Source: Symsagittifera roscoffensis
Lineage: Eukaryota > Xenacoelomorpha > Acoela > Convolutidae
Length of the DNA stretch: 64,000 nucleotides
Direction: 5' to 3'
Assembly (NCBI RefSeq): GCF_963678635.1
Contig: NC_087071.1
Coordinates: 44,565,095-44,629,094 of the forward strand
In this document: positions 22,010 through 34,199 of the stretch, piece by piece
Layout: every line of letters begins with the position of its first letter
Position numbering within the stretch: the first letter of the stretch is position 1
The notes under the pieces: model-generated
The model's database searches: none
What the model saw: the letters and a program-made list of their open reading frames with translations, nothing else
Told to the model about the DNA's origin: nothing
Translations under genes and position numbers: made by a program

Positions 22010-24890
22010 TCAAAGAATTTTCCCCATTTTTCATGAAAACTTTTGGCTAAGTTTTGCCACCAAACATTTTAATGAAAACATTTTTTTAAACAAAAACAAG
22101 GTTAGATCAAAAAATGATGTCCTCCATTCAGATTTTTGCCCCAAAAGCCCGCACCGAAGTTTCTCGATTAAAACAGATCAAAGTATGAAAATCACGCCAA
22201 ACATGGCGGCAATGGTGCCAGCGACTTGCTTAAGATTTTATAGCAGTTTTTTTAATTATAAAAGCCAGAAAATGGATCAATATTTAATACAGCTATGTTG
22301 CCTTATAATCAAAATCTCTTGATATTTGGAGACGATTTGTATATTTTTGCCATTTAAGCTCAAAATTTGCTTTCATAGTTTTCACCATTTTTTAAAAAAA
22401 AAAAAACCTAAGAAGTGTTCTTTTTTAGCTACAAGAAGAGCTATTTTTCTCTTGGATATAGTTTCGAGAGTAGCGAGAGAGTAAATTTATTAGTCGTTTA
22501 AAATTAAAAGTTTGTTATTTTTACTTCAAAGAAGTTTTTTTCTACTATATATAATTAATATAAAGAAATAAATTTTTATAAGGACATCAAAATTTTTTTT
22601 ACTACAGCTGCTTGCTGGCAAACATACTTGCTTTCACAATCTCCACACTAAACTCTCTCGTTTCTTTTCAGCAACGGCAATTTAAAAAATTATTTTATTA
22701 AATGTGTTTATTTACTCTAGGATAAGTTTTTCCTACAAATGAAACCCGTACTTTTGCGCCAACGCAAACTTGATGTTGTTTATGGTTTCGCGTCGCTAGA
22801 TCTAAATTAAACAGTATTAAAATACTTACGGCTTCTTGTCTTGGTTCAATTTGATCTAAACCTAACTGTTGATCTTCGGAAAGTTTGGTCGGAAAATTTC
22901 GTTCAAAGAAAAAAAACTTGTCTATCATAGAAAAAGAAAAATTTGTTTATCATAGAGATAATATTTCGTACGTATGGCAATATATGAAACGGTGTGCCAG
23001 GAAGTTTTCTTTTTGAAAATTCTCGATAAAAGCTTGGAAAAAGAGAAACCGGCGGACATGATAAATTATGGAAAAAAAATTACGAGGCCAAATTGTGCCC
23101 AAGGCCAATGTGAGCACAAGGCCCAAATGCGCACAAGGTGTCTGTAAATCACACAAATCCAGAGAAAATTCCGTAAACGTGTTAGAAACCACATACAAAT
23201 TTTTCAAGGATTCAGCCTACAAATACGTACAGCGTAAAATTTGTCGGCACAAAATTTGCGGCAAAGAATGTGGCTTGTTGCTCCGGATAACGCAAATGTT
23301 TTGTTTAACACTGAGCTAACAATGTGCGTGATCAAATTTACGCTAAAGTTAGAATTATTATCTAGGAAATGCAAGGACTTAGCCATTGTCATGGGAATCC
23401 ACGAATAAATCTGAATTTACCCCTTAAGTGAAATCATGGAAAAACCCCTTACTAGTTTCCCAGCACGCTGTTTTTGGGATCAAAACTCGGGAAACGACCG
23501 AATAAGCACAAAAAATGATTTGAGATTACTGTTGAAAAGTGTAAATGCGACTCGGTGTACTGCAATTAAAAATCCATTAAGTAATTCTGGCAGCAATTTG
23601 TAACAAAACATTTCATCCGATATCCTGAAATTCAGTATAGTTATCCAGCAGCCAAATCATAGCTTTTACTCAAAACCTTGATAATTATACTGGGTTCAAT
23701 CGGTTGCATCCAATCCTGAATTTTGTGAAATTAGCTAGAATTGACTAGCTTCCACTTATGTTTTGTTATCCGCCTTTAAATTTCTCAATTGAAACTGTTC
23801 CGCTCATAATCTCTAATTTTTGACCTAATCAGATCACATTATCAGCAAGTAAGACTACCTTTTCAAAAAGATTTGGACTGTTCATACCTTGTAATGTGAA
23901 TTAAAATCCTAAAGTTAGTCTCGAACTAAATTTTAAAAAACCACGATGAACAAAACTTGTTAGTTTGCTTGTAACTTGTTGATTACAATAACAGTTTGCT
24001 GACCCCAAATACAATTGAGGATTTTTTTGATATTTATTTGTGGAATTCCCCAAATTGTTCCGGGTTGCGCTAATTTTGTTGCAGATTCCGCAAAAAAAGC
24101 TTCTTTTGAAGTAATTTTGATGGTTGCAGTCATTTGAATAGTTGTTTCAAAAAAACAACAAATATCAAAGAAAACTAGCAGCCAACTCTGCGACAAAATT
24201 AGTTTTGACTGCTGTTGAGTTTGTTTACAATTCACAAAATACACAATGTGCCCTCGTAATGACGAAAATTTTGCTTAAAAATAGGATAAACCAAGTGTTC
24301 TGTCTAGAATAAAACGGGTCCGAGAAAACTTTTATTGATGCAACTTCGAATATTTTGTCATCAATATCATTTTTTTTTTCAAAAAACAGAAATATTCTTG
24401 TCCTTTATGCTCGATCATAAAACATTTACAACCCAATATAATTGATTTTCATTGATTATAATCTATATATTTTTTGTTATTTTTTTAGTATAACTTTTAA
24501 GAATTCCTTCGAGAATAATTGAAATTATGCAAAAAAAATTTGAAAAACTCCAAGTTTCTGGAAATTCTGTTTTGTATGATGTAACTTAATTCATACCATG
24601 CCAAAGACAATACTTAAATTTCGAATTTACGGCACTTAGTTCAATATTGATTAAAACCGATACACTTTTTTTTATCAAAAATCAAATTTATAATCGATTT
24701 TTAATCAGAAAACTGCTCATATCTATTGTGCAATAAAAACAAAAATAGATTAAATGAAAAATTCAGTCTCTACTATAGTAATAATTCCAATTTGCGTGAC
24801 TTGCGTCTCAGACAACAGTTATCTCTTCGGGAAGGTAAAATTATTTCAAATCAACAATAGTTACAACTTACTTTTTCATTATCTGAGATG
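22010..24890. other. No gene recognised
   Basis: About 2.9 kb of AT-rich sequence. Open frames at 23068-23319 (+, with clustered Cys: CAQGVC, ICRHKICGKEC) and 23960-24244 (-) were examined. Neither shows a family motif, splice context or an ordered neighbour. Confidence 0.4.
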
Positions 24891-24916
24891 GTAGCTTGCG
24901 TTGGTTCGTCCTAATA

Positions 24917-24951
24917 AACTAAAATGCTTGCCCATCAAGTATTTTAGTTTA
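24917..24951. repeat. Hairpin (15-bp arms) upstream of a TATA-like box
   Basis: AAACTAAAATGCTTG pairs with CAAGTATTTTAGTTT across a 5-base loop, with one G-T pair. A TATAAAAAG box follows at about 25011. Confidence 0.5.
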
Positions 24952-24999
24952 AGTAGGATGGATCAAGTAACCAGCGCGGGGAATATTTGTGGTGGCTAT

Positions 25000-25888
25000 G
25001 GATAGAGCCTATAAAAAGTTTTACCAGCTGTATTGTCTTTGACAATTGTCGTTGTATAGTAATTTGTCGTTTAGCCATCCGCATTTTGGTTTTGCAAACT
25101 CGCATATTAATAAATTTTAAAAAAAATTGTCGCGGTCCAATGTTCGTTTAGTTTTCCAACGAAAGAAATATCGTATTGTCTTTTTCTTGGTTGTTACCAA
25201 TATTTCTTCGGTAAGGACAGTGGCTTCAAGTGCCTTTCTCAAGTTTTTGTCCACTATGCGTAGGCCTTGATAATAGGCTGTTAGATTTTTCCACACTTGC
25301 CTCGTTCTCTTGTTTGGCGATCATTTGCCGTTTGCGTTTGGCGATCCTTTGTCGAGAAAATAAATCGCTGTTTTTGTTTTCTTTTAACATTTTCACTAAG
25401 CTTTTTAAAAATATTCCGTGTTCGAAATATGGACTTTGTTCTTATCTTTTTGTTAATTTACTTCGTGTGACTCCAATGCTAGTTAATGTAACTCCAATAA
25501 ACTCTCGCATGCAAAAATACGGGTCGATCCTTCTTGCGTTTCCTTAAAGGACTGGAAAAAATACCGGTCATATCCCCTATGATACTTTTTCTACATAAAA
25601 TTACTATTTTGTTGATCTACTTTCTCATAAATTTATGTTACGTGAACGATACTTTTTTGCCTTTCCTTTACACCGGAACCAAGTTTTTGAAAAACTCCGC
25701 CCCTACTTTGTAGTTCCAAATTTTGCCAGCTCTAGTAATTAGTTAACAGAAAACCTCACTAGCAATTTGTAGTGCAAACCTGCTCATAAGGTCTCTTCAC
25801 ACGATTGATTATCTGCTTGCTCCAGTCGCGTCAAGTTTCTCTGTGTTTGCTCAACTGTTTCGTTCTTACACCACATCCATCCTCACTT
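25000..25888. other. No gene recognised
   Basis: Holds the TATA-like box noted above and AATAAA-type signals near 25110. A - strand frame around 25230-25550 is Lys/Arg-rich, but no domain can be named. It may be retroelement sequence adjoining the gag-like remnant to its right. Confidence 0.3.
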
Positions 25889-26522
25889 TTAATTTAGCTT
25901 ATTGTTTTCGTAGTCTCGGGGTTTATCGTCCTCCAGATTTATCTGCTTCATTTGCATTCTATTTCCTTCCACAGTTTTCTCAAGTGAGGTCTTCCACGGT
26001 AAAAAAATCAAAACAGGAGAACCGCAGTCACTCGACTTACTCATCATAGGTTCATTGAGAGGTGGGTTTAATTTTGGTCCGGTGACCTTCAGATGGCTCT
26101 CCTTTTCACTCCATATTGCCATTACAGGGAAACCGTTTTCCTACTACTAACGAGTTGTCCGATGACCAACTTTGTTGGCTTTTTAAAAACCTAACTTTGT
26201 GTGTTGCGATCAAATCCCATCCACGTAGTGGTCGTCTCCTTCGAACAAATGGTTCCCTTGGTTTTGCCCAATCGAACTTCTGTGTTTCAGCCATTTTCTC
26301 CTGCATGTGTTTCGTAAGGGTCAATTTTTTACAGAAGCTGCAAGTCACTGACCGTGGTGGACACAGTTGCAGATGTTCCGGTGTGAAGATTGATTGCTCA
26401 CAGATGAAACAGTTTTTATATGGTGTCTCATGCCCTCCGTGTTCTTGGCATTTTGCTCGTTCATCCATCTGAAATACTCTTTCTTTTTGTCTTCTGATTT
26501 CGCTGACCAATTTTGACTGCAT
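25889..26522 (-). pseudogene. Retroelement gag fragment with zinc-knuckle pair (inverted copy)
   Basis: A 138-codon frame from 26522. NCFICEQSIFTPEHLQLCPP gives C-x2-C-x8-H-x3-C. It is followed by SVTCSFCKK and, after a degenerate knuckle, KMAETQKFDW. The CPPRxxxCxxC arrangement after a first knuckle is that of gag proteins of Mag-type Ty3/Gypsy elements. The second knuckle has lost its last His/Cys, and the downstream sequence is broken. Related copies lie at 27824-28240 and 29640-29990 on the + strand. A TRAF-type zinc finger was considered and is less likely, given multiple copies among repeats. Confidence 0.55.
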
Positions 26523-26860
26523 TATGAGCCTTCCTGCTAGCTCAGAATTTCTGGACGTATAAGATGGTCCCGCTGAACCTACCTTTTTACTCTCCGATGT
26601 CTTTGCGCACCTGTTTAAATTGTTCTGCGCCTAATTCAATTCGTATTGCGTGGAAAACAAATATATATTGTACGATTTCAATTTTTTGTCCTCCTATGTT
26701 ACAATTGGCTTCCGTTCGACATGATTTCATAAATCCCTAGACGATCCCTTTTCTCACCGGCTATGTTTTAAGATAGGGAACAGGTTTTCTCCTATTTCAA
26801 AACAGGTAATAGTTTTCACCAATTTTAAAGTTATAGATTTGTGAATTTTAATTTACGTGG
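26523..26860. other. No gene recognised
   Basis: AT-rich stretch separating the inverted gag-like copy from the tandem pair. Confidence 0.4.
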
Positions 26861-26869
26861 TATGTTTCA

Positions 26870-28745
26870 AATGGTGTTTCATGATTTTATCGGAATACAG
26901 AGTCGACCTAGGAGCAATTTTTTAGATCTCAGTTTTTACGGAATAATTATGAGTTGATCAGGTTTGAAATCAAGTAAAACTATATTAAAACAATCGAAAA
27001 CTATGCTGGAACCCAAACGAAACTCAAACCACAAACTATAAAATCTGAAGAAAAAATCACTGGATTGTATGCAAGCTTAATACATTTTACATCATCGGTT
27101 TAGTATTTAATTCACTTACGAGGAACTTCCTCGTTAACTAATGGATTCTTTTCTCATTTTGTTCAAGCGAATCCAAGAATGGTCGACTTCAAACTCCAGC
27201 TTTGCCAAAAAATTGTTTATCTGAGACATTGTTTCATCCTCAAAATCTTCTTGTGATTTTTTATTGAGTATTTACCATAAAACTTGATTTTCTCAATCAT
27301 AGTGTCATACCAACAGTAGGTGTTGCTGCGGAGACAAAACTATTTGATGAAAAACTTTATAAAGCAACGAGCGAGAACTTTTATTAGAGGTAAAAAACTG
27401 TCAGAAAAGTTAAAGTGGAACTGATGATATCAACTGTTTAATCAGAATCACAATTTTTGTAGCAATTTGCATTCTTCAAATAGCAAAGATCAAAGTGTTG
27501 GATTTATACTTGGAAGTTGAATTACCAATTAAAGTTAAAAAAAATTGAGGAGTTGAAGATTGAAGATGGATATAGACACACTGTAGCAAACAGTAGCAGA
27601 CTATATAATCTAATTTTAATCTTTATATATACAATCTACGTCAATCCATGCACTACTGTTGTCACGAAAGCAAAAGAAGAATGATCGGCTAGAATTCATC
27701 TGGGTGGAATCATGCCAATTTGTGGCCACGGGAAGGATAGAAAAAAATGTACCAGCTATCTTTGTTTTCAATATGAGACGTAAGAATTAGGCACAGAGCA
27801 TTTTAGACAGGAAGACAAAGTCAGTGAAGAAGGTGCTCATGATATCTTTGCCGTACCAACAAGAAGACAAATCTGCTAAAATGAAAATATCACGATCTTA
27901 TTGGTCCAGAACATTCGCGCCAGCGGAAAAATTCCAAATGCAGTCGATACCAGTTAGCAACATTATAGGACCATACAGAAAAAAATTATCAGTCGAGTGG
28001 AAGAAGAATTTTCCAATGACGCGGAGGACAAGGGACGCAATTTGAAAACTGTAACTTTTGCAACTGTGCTCTGCACAATCAGCGACTTGCAGCATCTGGA
28101 AAAATGAAATTCACAAAAACAAAGGCAAAGAAAACAGGCGGTCATGCGTAGGAAACTCTTTCGAACAAATTTATGAGAATTTTATTCTATGGAGAAAACC
28201 ACTAATTGAATTGAAAAGCGAAATTGGGATGACAACCTAGTGAGTCCAAAATTGAAAAAAAAGCAGAGCCACCTAGAAAGTGCAGCACCAAAATCAAACA
28301 ACCTCTCAATGGACCTTTAATGGTTATATCAATCAATGACGCTTCACCAGTATCATCTTCACCGTAAAACACCTCCAGAAAACCATGGGAAGAACTAGAA
28401 TCCAGCTAAAAACAGATAGTTTCAGAGGACGATGATTCCCAATGTACAAAAGCAAAATGCTAAACCTTCTTGGGAAACAAACCAAATGGACAAAACGAGC
28501 CAAACGTACATAACGAACCTTCTTGGGAAACTAACCAAACAAACCTTCGTGGAAACGAACCTTCTTGGGATGTGTAAGACGAACCAATCAATTGAGCAAC
28601 TATGGCAGAAAATGATGGAGTTCCCATGTAATAAGATAGTACATAGACTTATGATAATCAGCTATGTATTAAAAAATAAAATAGGGAAATGTATATACCA
28701 TCTAAAAAAAAGGTGTCACCAATTAAAAACATACAAGTTTTGGGA
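26870..28745 (+). repeat. Tandem duplication, unit A
   Basis: Aligns over most of its length with 28747-30000. Shared blocks include TAGATCTCAGTTTT near 26930 and 28830, CGGTTTAGTATT near 27100 and 29010, AGGAACTTCC near 27120 and 29075, CATGCACTACTG near 27648 and 29530, and CGTACCAACAAGAAGACA near 27853 and 29660. The divergence shows an old event. Confidence 0.75.
27824..28240 (+). pseudogene. Retroelement gag fragment in unit A
   Basis: Coding-like stretch starting beside the shared CGTACCAACAAGAAGAC block. The part near 28058 reads LQLCSAQSATCSIWKNEIHK, the decayed counterpart of LQLCPPRSVTCSFCKK in the inverted copy, with the last Cys now Trp. Frame breaks lie between the N-terminal part and the knuckle. 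Confidence 0.5.
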
Positions 28746-28976
28746 TTGTTAATTTGTGTGGTTAGTTTCACACGGTGTTTCAAAAGTTTTGCAGAAAACG
28801 AAGTTGACGTAGAAGCAATGTTGTAGATCTCAGTTTTCATGGAATACTTATGATTCGACCAGGGTTCGAAAAACCTAACACCATGTTAAAACAACCGAAA
28901 AACATGCTTGAGTATATATGAAACTTAGATGCAAAATTTAAAAATTAAAATAAAAAAGATTGTGCTGAAACCTATA

Positions 28977-29058
28977 CAATTTACATTCTAAATCTGAAAG
29001 TTTCTCGGTTTAGTATTCAATTTACATTCTAAATGTGAAAGTTTCTCGGTTTAATATT
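28977..29058. repeat. Two-copy tandem repeat (41-bp period)
   Basis: CAATTTACATTCTAAAT.TGA then AAGTTTCTCGGTTTA.TATT occurs twice, 28977-29017 and 29018-29058, with two differences. Confidence 0.9.
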
Positions 29059-29639
29059 CAATTCAATTAGTAGGAACTTCCGTTTTTGGATATCAGTACC
29101 TGATTTCTTTCTTTTTTTGATCAAAGGAATCCGAGTTTCGCCGACTTCGACTTATAGCTCTGTATGTAAATTTTGTTTCGTCCTCAGGACCTTCTAGAGT
29201 TCTTTTTTAAGTCTTTTACTCTAAAATTTAATTTCTTCAGTACTGTTATCAAAACAACACTGCGTCTCGCTGAATAGACTCAGCTTTTTGATGAGAAAAA
29301 CATTAAATCTTTCGGCAAATCTTGGTTCTTTTTTTTCTTCAACAATATTTAGAAATTACCATCCAAAACAAACACAAAACTTGCATCTTTATGATTGACG
29401 AAACTAACATTTACTTTATTATAAGGAAAAACTAATTCTTATCTTAATACATAGTAGTTGACCATATGTCGTTCTTTTTAATCTTAATACATACATCATC
29501 GGGTAACTCTCCCACTGATTGCCTCACACATGCACTACTGATGTCACATAACCGAAAACGAAGATAGGGGGATAATTAGAAGACCCTTTAAATAAAATCA
29601 TGCCAATATTTAGCCAAGTAGGGCAAAGACACTGGAGAA

Positions 29640-29990
29640 AGCGCTGAAGATAGCTTTGTCGTACCAACAAGAAGACACTCATGCTGAGATGTTTAGACGA
29701 CGAGGTACCTCATGGGACTATCCTATAAGTCCAGAAACTTCGCCTCATTGGGGTGACTCCAAGTTCAGTCAAAACCAATCAGCAACATCACAACATCAAA
29801 GTGAAAAAGTCATCCGACAGGTATACCAAGAGATTTCCGAGGACTCCGAGGACATAGCATGTTATGTAAAAATTGTTACTTCTGTGACCAATCAATAGTC
29901 ACGACGGATCAACGGAACATCTGCAACTGTGTCCAACACGCTCAGCAGCATGCAGCCTCTGTAGCAACATGAAAATTATTAACCACATTC
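29640..29990 (+). pseudogene. Retroelement gag fragment in unit B
   Basis: The frame 29656-29898 corresponds to the gag part of unit A. After a shift, EHLQLCPTRSAACSLC is read near 29913-29960, preceded in another frame by NCYFCDQSIV. Together these are the same double-knuckle arrangement as 25889-26522. At least one frameshift separates the knuckles. Confidence 0.55.
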
Positions 29991-30000
29991 CGAAGAAACT

Positions 30001-30574
30001 TATGGTCATGCAGAAGAACTCGGTTGGGCATACGGATACCCATTGTCCCATCCGTTATTGATAATTAAAAACCGAAATCATTCTTCTTCTCTGCCGGCTA
30101 TAACACACTTTTTGGCCAATTCTGCAAGAGGCCCCAGAACTGTTCTAGACTCTCTCGATGCCTTTGCCTTCTGTTCGACAGCTTGTGATCTTCAAAAGTG
30201 ATGATCGGTTCTCTGATGGAAGCACGGTTCAAGTATTCCCAAAACTCTTGGAAATTAATCCGTAGGATTTTCACTTTGGTGAATTTCTGGGCAAAAAATA
30301 CTTTTTTTCCTCCTTTCCCAAGGCTAAAAATAAGATGTATCTAATTTTTTAATCCGCTTCCATTTATCTCAGCCGGCCAAAAGTTTCCAGCTTTGACTTG
30401 TTTAATGTCTTCGTCTTTGTATCTTCGTTTTTCTTTAAGATTTTTGGCTAGTCTTGTTTGCTAGTCTGTGAGATTTCTGGCTGAGTCTGGGTTTTCTTCG
30501 AACGTTGCTGGAATGGTTTTTTCCGATCCGAAGCATTGATAAGATTATCAATATCTATGTTTTCTTTGGCCATC
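30001..30574. other. No gene recognised
   Basis: AT-rich; no ORF, motif or shared repeat. Confidence 0.4.
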
Positions 30575-30664
30575 AATGCCAGTTGAAACATGTCACTCCA
30601 ATCTTCCCATGGAATAAGGGGGGGGGGGGGGGTCGATCGTGTGGTTCTGCCAGAATGGAGGTAC
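30575..30664. repeat. 90-bp dispersed direct repeat, copy 1
   Basis: AATGCCAGTTGAAACATG to AGAATGGAGGTAC with an internal G run and GTCGATCGTGTGG. Identical to 31648-31734 except for G-run length, while flanks differ. Confidence 0.95.
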
Positions 30665-31212
30665 TCCCCTCATGCCAGATTTGTTAGATGACTGCGCTAT
30701 TTTAAAATATTTAAATAGTAAAACCCTTTCAAAACGCTAACTAATCTAGTAGGTTAAAAAAATACGAAAGTAAAACTATATTAAAAGTGTTTTATAAAAC
30801 ACAATCAATGAAGAGTACACGGTTTCACCTCAAATTAGTGTGTAAATTCAAAGTCAAGGTCAGACATACCAAACATTAACTAAACCCAGTTAATAACTTA
30901 AAAGGCAATCACAACAATGGTTAAAATGTGTTTTTTTTTTGTTGTAACAAAGGCGCTTGCTTGCACAAACTTTAAAGAGTTTTAAAAAAATTGGGCTCAA
31001 CGCCTCTTCAAGTTTAGGTTAATAGCTATTTTCGTCATGCTCGGGATACTTTTAAATTTGATTAGACTCTATCTATAAATATTGGGACAAAGAAAGTAAA
31101 CATAATAAGGTTTTTTTTGCGGCTTAATTCGCAAAATTTTGAAGGTAGACATTTATCATCTTTTGCTAACTTACTCTTAAAATTTGAGCTTAATTGAGTC
31201 CGATCTTGCTGT

Positions 31213-31490
31213 GATTTGGGTGACATCACAAAGGTTTTTTTCTTTTCTTTAGTAGGTGGAATGTTTTCAACAATCACTCACCGGCAAAATGCGGTTTTGC
31301 TATCTAAACCAGGTTTGAAACTTGTTTTCTGTATCCGAACAACCGAAAAGGTTTGATTTGGGTGACATCACAAAGGTTTTTTTCTTTTCTTTAGTAGGTG
31401 GAATGTTTTCAACAATCACTCACCGGCAAAATGCGGTTTTGCTATCTAAACCAGTTTCAAACTTGTTTTCTGTATCCGAACAACCGAAAA
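31213..31490. repeat. Tandem duplication, 142-bp period
   Basis: GATTTGGGTGACATCACAAA starts at 31213 and again at 31355. The two units, ending CCGAACAACCGAAAA, are almost identical, with differences around CCAGGTTTGAAA versus CCAGTTTCAAA. Confidence 0.95.
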
Positions 31491-31647
31491 CTTACAAAAA
31501 AGATTAATTAATTTCTCATCATCATATTTAGTTTTTGTGAATCCAGCTCAAGGCAAAATATTTTTTCCACCAATATGAAAAATGACAAATTGCGCCTTTG
31601 TAAGTAATTGAAAAAAACTTTAAGTATACGTATTCGGGCTGACAAAA

Positions 31648-31734
31648 AATGCCAGTTGAAACATGTCACTCCAATCTTCCCATGGAATAAGGGGGGGGGG
31701 GGTCGATCGTGTGGTTCTGCCAGAATGGAGGTAC
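31648..31734. repeat. 90-bp dispersed direct repeat, copy 2
   Basis: See 30575-30664. Three fewer G in the run, otherwise the same sequence. Confidence 0.95.
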
Positions 31735-32850
31735 ACATTTTAAAACATTCGAAAAAAATGCTTAAGACCTCTTTGTAAAAAAAACCATTACCATAAAATT
31801 CCCTTATTCAAAAAATGAACAACAATAAAACTATAACAACTTTTTTAAAATTAAGAAACTTATTGATAAGCATTCAAAATATAATATGATGTATTGTTTT
31901 CTGAAAAGCAATTTTTTTCCTTAAAAATGTTTTGTTTTATAGTTGGGTATTGACCTGCGTTTCGCTTTTTAGTTGTGTATCGTTCTGAAATACAAAAAGT
32001 CAAAGGATCAAATCAACAAGCTAACGGCTATGACTTATCAGATTCCACTTTTTATCGATAGATGCCAAGCAACTAAACAAAGAATTTTCTAGAAAATGAG
32101 CTCAAAAATGCAAGTTTGTGTATTTAACTACGAGGCGTCCTTTTCAAAAAACAGGTGGAAAATCTTGACCTGATTTGTCGGCAGATTTAAATTACAAGTT
32201 ACTAGCTAAAACTGAAAAAAAATTATGCCATCCTGGAGATTCTTCATTGTGACTCTTAGTTCTTTTATGAACACAGTCTGCTCATGGAATACGATATAGG
32301 CAAAAATTGGGAAAATTTGACTGTTAAAAACTTTTAGAAAGATTTTTTTTTCACACCAGGGGTTGGTGACTTAATTGATTGAGAATTAAACAAAACAGAT
32401 TTTTTTTGGAAAATATGACGTTTTTGCATAAACAAAGATTGTAAGATGAGCTATTTTTATTCCAGGTTCAAAATATTAAATCTTTGTTGACCTTCAAAAT
32501 CTCAGTCAATTGAAACTAGATCTAACTAATTTATTTTTACTTACAAACGCTTTTGGAACTATTTCTGAAGAAAATGGTTTCAAAGTTTATCATACCTTTT
32601 TTAAATGTGAGTCAAACAATATGCAATTTTAAAATAAAACTCATTCAAGGAAGTGTATGACAATTAAACGTCTGTTAAAAATTTATTAAATGTTTACCAT
32701 ATAAAATAATATATATATTTTATAATATATAAAATAAATATTTATAAAATTAGTCTAAAATTTTTTCATCTCCGTTTGTTTTTGTTTGAATGTGGTGGAT
32801 TTGTTTTTGTGTTTGCCCGAGAAGCCGAATGTCAATTTTTATACACAGTC
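31735..32850. other. No gene recognised
   Basis: Very AT-rich with an AT-only stretch near 32700-32760. No ORF or repeat assigned. Confidence 0.4.
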
Positions 32851-32902
32851 CTGGGTTGACCTCCTAACACAAAAAAGCTTACCAAATAATGCCTTACAAG
32901 AA

Positions 32903-33176
32903 AAGGCTTTCGTACAATTTTGTACACGGAGTGTATGGGAAAAAATTATTATACAATTTGCATACATAAAATTGTATGATAAGCTATTTTTACATTGCGG
33001 CAAAAAAAGTTTCAAAAGAATCCAATTTTCAGGATTTTTTTTTCAGTTTTTAGCAGCAATTTCTTTTTGAAAAAAAAAACAAAAAAAAATGTTCATGCAA
33101 AAAAGAACTGGCTAAAAATAAAATTTTTGGTTGAATGCCAACTATTTTTTTTAATTTGTCCGAAAAATTCAGTTCA
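32903..33176. repeat. Block A, copy 1, of an A-B-A-B duplication
   Basis: AGGCTTTCGTACAATTTTG onward, through CATTGCGGCAAAAAAAG to AAAATTC, matches 33545-33808. Contains the ATTGTATGATAAGCTATTTTT motif shared with the inverted-repeat element at 61828-62775. A CTGGGTTGACCTCC sequence at 32851 resembles the end of that element. Confidence 0.9.
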
Positions 33177-33330
33177 CGATAGTTTTTTACTGAACAATTT
33201 CTAGCCATATGCAGTCTTTATTCTTGATTCTGCGTGAATTTTGAAACCCTTACCGTTTTTTTCATTTACTCATTTTTTAGATGTATAAATTGTAATCCGT
33301 ACAACACGTACAAAAGAATTTGATTGTTAA

Positions 33331-33543
33331 CCCGGGTCGAGGTTGTCGTTTTATGTTCAGAACCTGTGGACCAAAATTTAGCATGTTTAGACCATTGCGA
33401 CCAAAAAATGCTATGTTCAGACATTGTGGTCCATCTAATCCGGTTCAAGGCCGAGAGTCCAACAAAAATTTCGGTTCAGAAAAAAACTGTTGGAACCATG
33501 AGTACCGATAGAATAGTTGCATTAAACTTTTTTCAATCGTGTA
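33331..33543. repeat. Block B, copy 1, with three 30-bp internal units
   Basis: CCCGGGTCGAGGTTGT to TTTCAATCGTGTAAA, repeated at 33813-34028. Inside are three degenerate units of about 30 bp, each starting ATGTTYAGA and containing G.GRCCAAAA or a variant, from about 33353 to 33440. Confidence 0.9.
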
Positions 33544-33544
33544 A

Positions 33545-33808
33545 AGGCTTTCGTACAATTTTTTACCCGGAGTGTATGGGAAAAAATTATTATACAATTT
33601 GCATACATAAAAATTGTATAAGCTATTTTTACATTGCGGCAAAAAAAGTTTCGAAAGAATCCAATTTTTAGTATTTTTTTCAGTTTTTAGCAGCAAATTT
33701 TTTTTTGAAAAAAAAAACAAAAAAAATTGTTCATGCAAAAAAGAACTGGCTAAAAATAAAATTTTTGGTTGAATGACAACTATTTTTTTTAAATTTTTCT
33801 GAAAAATT
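33545..33808. repeat. Block A, copy 2
   Basis: Second copy of 32903-33176, 642 bp further on, near-identical with small indels. Confidence 0.9.
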
Positions 33809-33812
33809 TAAA

Positions 33813-34028
33813 CCCGGGTCGAGGTTGTGGTTTTATGTTCAGAACCTGTGGACCAAAATTTAGCATGTTTAGACCGTTGCGACCAAAGAATGCTATGTTC
33901 AGACCTTGTGGACTATCTAATCCGGTTCAAGGCCGAGAGTCCAACAAAAATTTCGGTTCAGAAAAAAACTGTTGGAACCATGAGTACCGATAGAATAGTT
34001 GCATTAAACTTTTTTCAATCGTGTAAAA
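33813..34028. repeat. Block B, copy 2
   Basis: Second copy of 33331-33543, 482 bp further on, near-identical. Confidence 0.9.
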
Positions 34029-34077
34029 TTGCGATATATCTGTTTTAGGTCGCTCAAAGTTACTTAAGAACTCTTCG

Positions 34078-34195
34078 GTCGTGCAAAATCACATCATGCC
34101 CATTTTGAGTCGCAATGGTCGCAAAAAACCTGACATGGGTCGCAAAGGTCGCAACATACTCATTTTGAGTCGCAATGGTTGCAACATAAGTTCCT
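34078..34195. repeat. Degenerate short tandem repeat (GTCGCAA motif)
   Basis: Repeated ATTTTGAGTCGCAATGGT and GGTCGCAA units in a row. Confidence 0.75.
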
Positions 34196-34199
34196 GACC

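Larger units (their letters stand above)
28747..30000 (+). repeat. Tandem duplication, unit B
   Basis: Second copy of unit A, in direct orientation, starting about 1.88 kb later. It may run past 30000, but the match becomes unclear. Confidence 0.7.

Noticed and set aside
24900-25130. LTR-like arrangement: hairpin, TATAAAAAG, then AATAAA
   Set aside because: No second copy of this sequence, no TG...CA ends and no target duplication were found in the window, so an LTR call is not supported.
26106-26522. Host TRAF-type zinc finger gene
   Set aside because: The same Cys/His block occurs in two other decayed copies among repeats, and the CP.R...C..C spacing suits a retroelement gag better.
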